Origin: Halobacteriales archaeon QS_5_70_15
GTDB lineage: Archaea; Halobacteriota; Halobacteria; Halobacteriales; Haloarculaceae
Reading direction: 5' to 3'
NCBI GenBank assembly: GCA_003022005.1
Contig: PXRQ01000033.1
Span: 1-9,619, forward strand
DNA length: 9,619 nt
Part shown: positions 6,749 through 9,619 of the stretch, piece by piece
Position numbering within the stretch: position 1 is the stretch's first letter
How the letters are laid out: each line of letters begins with the position of its first letter
Notes under the pieces: generated by a model
The model's input: only the letters and a program-made list of their open reading frames with translations
What the model was told of the DNA's origin: nothing
Database searches by the model: none
Position numbers and translations under genes: made by a program

Positions 6749-7534
6749 ATGGACGACATCGTGGTCTCCGCCGACCGGGTGGCCGACCGGCTGGGGGCGC
6801 CCGACGTTCGCGTCGTCGACGTCCGCGAGGCGTGGGAGTACGACGGCATCGGTCACCTCCCCGGCGCGGTGAACGTCCCGTTCGACTCGTTCCGCTCGGA
6901 GGAGGGCGGCGAGGCGGGGATGCTCCCCGGGGCGGGGGCGTTCGCACGGCTGATGGGCGAGGCCGGGATCTCGGCGGAGGACCGTCTCGTCGCGTACGAC
7001 GACACCCACGGGGTGTTCGCCGCGCGGCTGCTCGTCACCGCCGAACTGTACGGCCACCCGCGCGACCGGCTCCACCTGCTCGACGGGGACTTCAGCGCCT
7101 GGCAGCGCGAACACCCGACCACGACCGAGACCCCCGAGGTCGAGCCGGCCGAGTACCGCACGGCATTCGACGAGGACGGGCCGCTCGTCCCGATGGGGGT
7201 CGTCGAGGAGGCGCTCTCGGACCCGGACACGGTGGTCGTCGACACCCGGGAGGAGTGGGAGTACGAGGAGGGCCACCTCCCCGGCGCGGTGCGACTCGAC
7301 TGGCTCGAACTCGTCGACCGGGAGTCTCGGGGGCTCCGTCCGGACGCCGAGAACCGCGAGACGCTCGAATCCAGGGGTATCACCCCCGACAGACGGGTGC
7401 TGCTCTACTGCAACACCGCCCGGCGGATCAGTCACACGTACGTCGTCCTCCGCCACCTCGGGTACGAGGACATCGCGTTCTACGAGGGTTCGCTCACCGA
7501 GTGGGCGCGCGAGGGCGGGGAACTCGTCACGTAG
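6749..7534 (+). CDS. Second two-domain rhodanese sulfurtransferase, CNTARR-type active site
   Basis: A 261-residue protein with two rhodanese domains. The N-terminal half has RVVDVREAWEYDGIGHLPGA (21-40) and YDDTHG (83-88) where the catalytic loop would be, so it has no Cys there. The C-terminal half has VVVDTREEWEYEEGHLPGA (162-180) and the loop CNTARR (Cys221 to Arg226), followed by ISHTYVVLRHLGYEDI. The different loop suggests another acceptor or donor than its divergent neighbour, with which it shares only the fold. I chose ATG 6749 because MDDIVVSADRV lines up with the start of the neighbouring protein (DVLVSADWV). A longer start at 6692 adds 19 residues (MATSTGAAWF and on) with no similarity. 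The 3' end overlaps by about 55 bases the end of the broken permease frame on the other strand. Cytoplasmic; a role in sulfur transfer or detoxification is inferred. Confidence 0.92.
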   Translation: MDDIVVSADRVADRLGAPDVRVVDVREAWEYDGIGHLPGAVNVPFDSFRSEEGGEAGMLPGAGAFARLMGEAGISAEDRLVAYDDTHGVFAARLLVTAELYGHPRDRLHLLDGDFSAWQREHPTTTETPEVEPAEYRTAFDEDGPLVPMGVVEEALSDPDTVVVDTREEWEYEEGHLPGAVRLDWLELVDRESRGLRPDAENRETLESRGITPDRRVLLYCNTARRISHTYVVLRHLGYEDIAFYEGSLTEWAREGGELVT

Positions 7535-8516
7535 AGCCGGGTCCGCGCGCCCGAGGATCTTTCGTCGGCGAGCAGCGACACGACCTCGACGAGCACGGCG
7601 ACCGCTAGCGGTCCCGCGATGAACCCGGCGGCTCCGACCGTGAGGACCCCCTCGGTGAACCCGATGAAGCAGAGGCTCATGGGGAGGTGTGCGGCCCACT
7701 TCGCGAGCCGGGGTCTGATGACCGCGTCCGGCACGAACCCGACGAGCGGCAACCCGAGCACCACGACGAGGATCGCGCGAAACCCCCCCCCCCCCCACGA
7801 CCAGCACGCTCGGGCCGAGCACGGGGACATGGAGGACGGCCGCGAACACCACGAGCGTGAACGGCGCGTCGTAGTCAAGCAGGAAGAACAGGACGAGAGC
7901 AACGACGAACGTCCCGGCTGCGGTCGCCGCCCGGAGGACGTAGATACCGAACAGCGCCTCCCGGATCCGGCGGTCGAGCGCCCGGACCACGTCGTGGTAC
8001 TCCGGCGGGACCACCCCGAGGAGGGTCTCCCCGGCGGCCCCCGGGCGCAGCAGGAGCGCGTACAGGAGGATGGCGAACAGGAACAGCCGCAGGGCGAGCA
8101 CCGGCGCCGCGGCCGCGAGCCCGGAGGCGAGGTCGCGGAGGACCTCCCGCACCCCGGAGACGAGCCCGGCCGCTTCGACGGCGTACGTGAACTCCCCGCT
8201 CGGGATCCCGACCGACTCCGGTACCTCCCGGAGGAGGTCGATCAGGGCCCGCCGCCGCCGATAGAGGACGAACGCGAGCGGAGCGACGACGATGACGAGC
8301 GCGAACGTCCCGGTGGCGACCGCGGCGCTCGCGATCCGGTCCGAGAGCCCGCGTTCCACGAGCCAGCGGCTGCACGGGGTAGAGCACGTACGCGACGGTG
8401 ACGGCGGAGAACACCGTCGAGACGACCTCCCGCAGGACGACCCCGGCGACGACCAGCGCCGCCGCGAGCAGTCCCGCGAGGACCAGTCAGCGGCGGAGAC
8501 CCTCGCTCGACGAGAC
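7480..8516 (-). pseudogene. Broken AI-2E / PerM-family membrane permease gene
   Basis: Three frames together spell an AI-2E family (UPF0118/PerM) membrane protein. Segment 1 (8486 to about 8370) gives LVLAGLLAAALVVAG and VTVAYVLYPV. Segment 2 (about 8370 to 7797) gives WLVERGLSDRIAS, further hydrophobic helices, the conserved DYDAPF and HVPVLGPSVLV. Segment 3 (7797 to 7480) gives GLPLVGFVPDAVIRPRLA, LCFIGFTEGVLTVGAAGF and IAGPLAVAVLVE, the family's C-terminal signature. The breaks are: a one-base shift around 8365-8372; a shift at a C14 tract (7783-7796), where about 15 residues also seem to be missing; and an in-frame TGA (8487-8489) where a Trp would fit. No start codon is found: a GTC (8514-8516) stands at the right place, 25 bases after a GTTTTC TATA-like box (8539-8544). 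The family includes transporters of autoinducer-2 and Na+/H+ antiporters; no substrate can be claimed. Several lesions of different kinds suggest true decay, but sequence error at the C-run is possible. Confidence 0.8.
7783..7796. repeat. Homopolymer of 14 C
   Basis: Fourteen consecutive C residues (G on the coding minus strand) inside the permease gene, encoding a run of Gly. The frame upstream (VLGPSVLVV, then Gly) and the frame downstream (FRAILVVVLG) differ by one across it. It is either a slippage site or a base-calling problem. Confidence 0.95.
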
Positions 8517-8711
8517 TCCTGGTTCCGCGGGTCGGCACGAAAACCTGTCCGGGGTTCGAAACGCGGTCCTCGCCGGGACGCGTGAACGGCCTCCACGCGA
8601 AGAACGGGGGTCGGAAAACCGTACGACTGCAGCGCGAGGTGGCCCCGTTGCGACTGGAAAGAGGCGTCCGACACCCGTCTGACTCGCGTCCGATGGCCCG
8701 GCTCCGGCCGG

Positions 8712-8717
8712 AAAAAA
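8712..8717 (-). terminator. T6 run downstream of the Rad3-like helicase gene
   Basis: On the minus strand a run of six T begins 30 bases after the helicase stop codon (8747-8749). Archaeal termination relies mainly on short T-runs, so this is a plausible terminator. The rest of 8517-8746 shows only the suspected permease promoter box and no gene. Confidence 0.4.
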
Positions 8718-8746
8718 GTGTACGGGTACCGATTATTTCGCGGTGA

Positions 8747-9619
8747 CTACTCCCGGAAGCGTTCGAGCGCGAACGGGAGCATCTCGGGACCGACTGGCCG
8801 GAACTCCTCGCGGTCCGGACCGAGCAGGTCCCGAACGGAGTCCCACGAGTCGGTCGCGTACCGCTCGTCCAGCAGGACCCGCACGCCCACCTCCTCGGGA
8901 CCCCGGACGACCCGTCCGACGGCCTGGCGGGCCTTCCGGACCGCCGGGGTGAGCAGCGCGGTCCGGAACCCCTCGCCGGACGACGACGCGCCCGGCGAGC
9001 CATCCGGGTGTGACCCGGATACCTCCCCGAACCGGCGGTCGTAGGCCGTCCTGACCGCGCGGGTCCGCGGCGAGGCGGTGTTGACGATCGGGACCCCGCA
9101 GACGACGGCGGCGCGGAGCCGGTCGCCGCGGTAGTCGACGCCCTCGGTGAGGGTCCCCCGGAGCGACGTGACGAGCACTTTCGCCGGGCCGTCGAAGAAC
9201 TCGGTCTTGAGCTCCTCGGTGGCGTCGTCGTCGGTCGATTCGTCCAGCAGGACGGGCTTGTCGACGTCGGCCGCCTCCCGGAGGACTCCGGCGGCCCAGT
9301 CCGCCTCCGCGTACGACGGCATCCCGACGAGGACGTTCCCCGGCCCGGCGGCGACCTGCCGCATCGCCCGGGCGTGGGCCTCCCGGACCCGGTTCCCCTC
9401 GTCCGGAGGACCCCGGTTGCCGTAGGTGAACTTCGGGGCCTTCACCGCGAAGGAGGCGCGGTTCTCATCGGGGAAGTCGAGGCCGTAGACCCGCTCGACC
9501 ACCGGCCGGCCGTCGGCGGCGAGCGCGTCGAGGCCGGTCACCTCGCGGAGGACGTCCATCGGCTCGAGGGTCGCGGACATCAGTACCCCGCCACCGAACG
9601 CCCCGAGCCGCTCGCCGAT
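8747..9619 (-). CDS. Rad3/XPD/DinG-type ATP-dependent DNA helicase, C-terminal part
   Basis: The last 290 residues of a superfamily 2 helicase whose N-terminal part lies beyond the window. The frame is open to base 9619. Residues 8-20 read FGGGVLMSATLEP, the motif III region typical of the Rad3/XPD and DinG branch. Then come NVLVGMPSYAEAD (about 95-107, motif IV), VLVTSLRGTLTEGVD (about 148-162, motif V with the family's EGVD) and QAVGRVVRG (232-240, motif VI, where Q-A-x-G-R-x-x-R is diagnostic), followed by VRVLLDERY. The Walker A and DEAH motifs and any 4Fe-4S cysteines would be upstream and cannot be judged. A short Gly/Ser/Pro-rich insert (about 200-217) sits before motif VI. Members unwind DNA 5' to 3' in repair or R-loop/D-loop removal; which role applies here is unknown. 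No gene partner is visible on its 3' side. Confidence 0.88.
   Translation of the reverse strand: MGERLGAFGGGVLMSATLEPMDVLREVTGLDALAADGRPVVERVYGLDFPDENRASFAVKAPKFTYGNRGPPDEGNRVREAHARAMRQVAAGPGNVLVGMPSYAEADWAAGVLREAADVDKPVLLDESTDDDATEELKTEFFDGPAKVLVTSLRGTLTEGVDYRGDRLRAAVVCGVPIVNTASPRTRAVRTAYDRRFGEVSGSHPDGSPGASSSGEGFRTALLTPAVRKARQAVGRVVRGPEEVGVRVLLDERYATDSWDSVRDLLGPDREEFRPVGPEMLPFALERFRE

Noticed and set aside
8535..8590. GGTTCGAAA resembling a tRNA T-loop
   Set aside because: The flanking five-base arms (CGGGG and CGCGG) do not pair, and there is no acceptor or anticodon arm nearby.
6485..8674. A 729-codon minus-strand frame running from the permease through the second sulfurtransferase
   Set aside because: Only the part from about 7797 to 8370 carries real permease sequence. 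The rest is antisense to the sulfurtransferase, and the first 100 codons have no resemblance to a membrane protein start.
1..9619. CRISPR array, integrase, transposase, toxin-antitoxin pair or defence island
   Set aside because: I looked for regular spaced repeats and for such gene families on both strands and saw none. Hef and the Rad3-like helicase are housekeeping repair genes here, not a defence module.

Overview
The window is about 9.6 kb of very GC-rich DNA. It encodes proteins rich in Asp, Glu and Ala, and has T-rich TATA-like boxes about 25-30 bases before start codons, the spacing expected of leaderless transcripts. Together with the families present (Hef helicase-nuclease, an autoantigen-p27-type zinc ribbon, tandem-rhodanese sulfurtransferases, a Rad3/XPD-like helicase), this points to a haloarchaeon (class Halobacteria). 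I cannot name the genus. The content looks chromosomal: I see no integrase, transposase, CRISPR array, tRNA or rRNA.

Layout. (1) 1-2235, plus: the 3' part of hef, a fork-repair helicase fused to an ERCC4-type nuclease. The reading frame breaks in the C-terminal helix-hairpin-helix domain, whose remainder lies in another frame up to 2372. (2) 2423-3067, minus: a zinc-ribbon protein of the Sjogren/scleroderma autoantigen 1 (p27) type, convergent with hef. (3) 3157-4524, plus: a class C beta-lactamase-fold serine hydrolase, divergent from (2) across 89 bases that hold two TATA-like boxes. (4) 4525-4686: a gap holding a nested inverted-repeat element that stops one base from the next gene's stop codon. 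(5) 4687-5316, minus: a rubrerythrin/ferritin-like protein. (6) 5317-5627: a gap of 311 bases with a diverged 75-bp direct repeat, one copy of which overlaps the stop codon of the next gene. (7) 5628-6488, minus, and 6749-7534, plus: two divergent two-domain sulfurtransferases with different active-site loops. (8) 7480-8516, minus: a broken AI-2E/PerM-type permease gene with frameshifts, an in-frame stop and a C14 tract. (9) 8747-9619, minus: the C-terminal part of a Rad3/DinG-like helicase that runs off the window.

The genes do not form one pathway. Most are single transcription units in alternating directions. Two loose themes are DNA repair (hef and the Rad3-like helicase at the two ends) and sulfur/redox handling (two rhodaneses and the rubrerythrin-like protein). 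I did not find a convincing new multigene system. The most interesting features are the palindromic element at 4612-4686, the 75-bp repeat pair, and damage in two otherwise conserved genes. Both damaged genes have apparent losses of tens of bases next to G/C runs, so an assembly or sequencing cause must be weighed against real gene decay.
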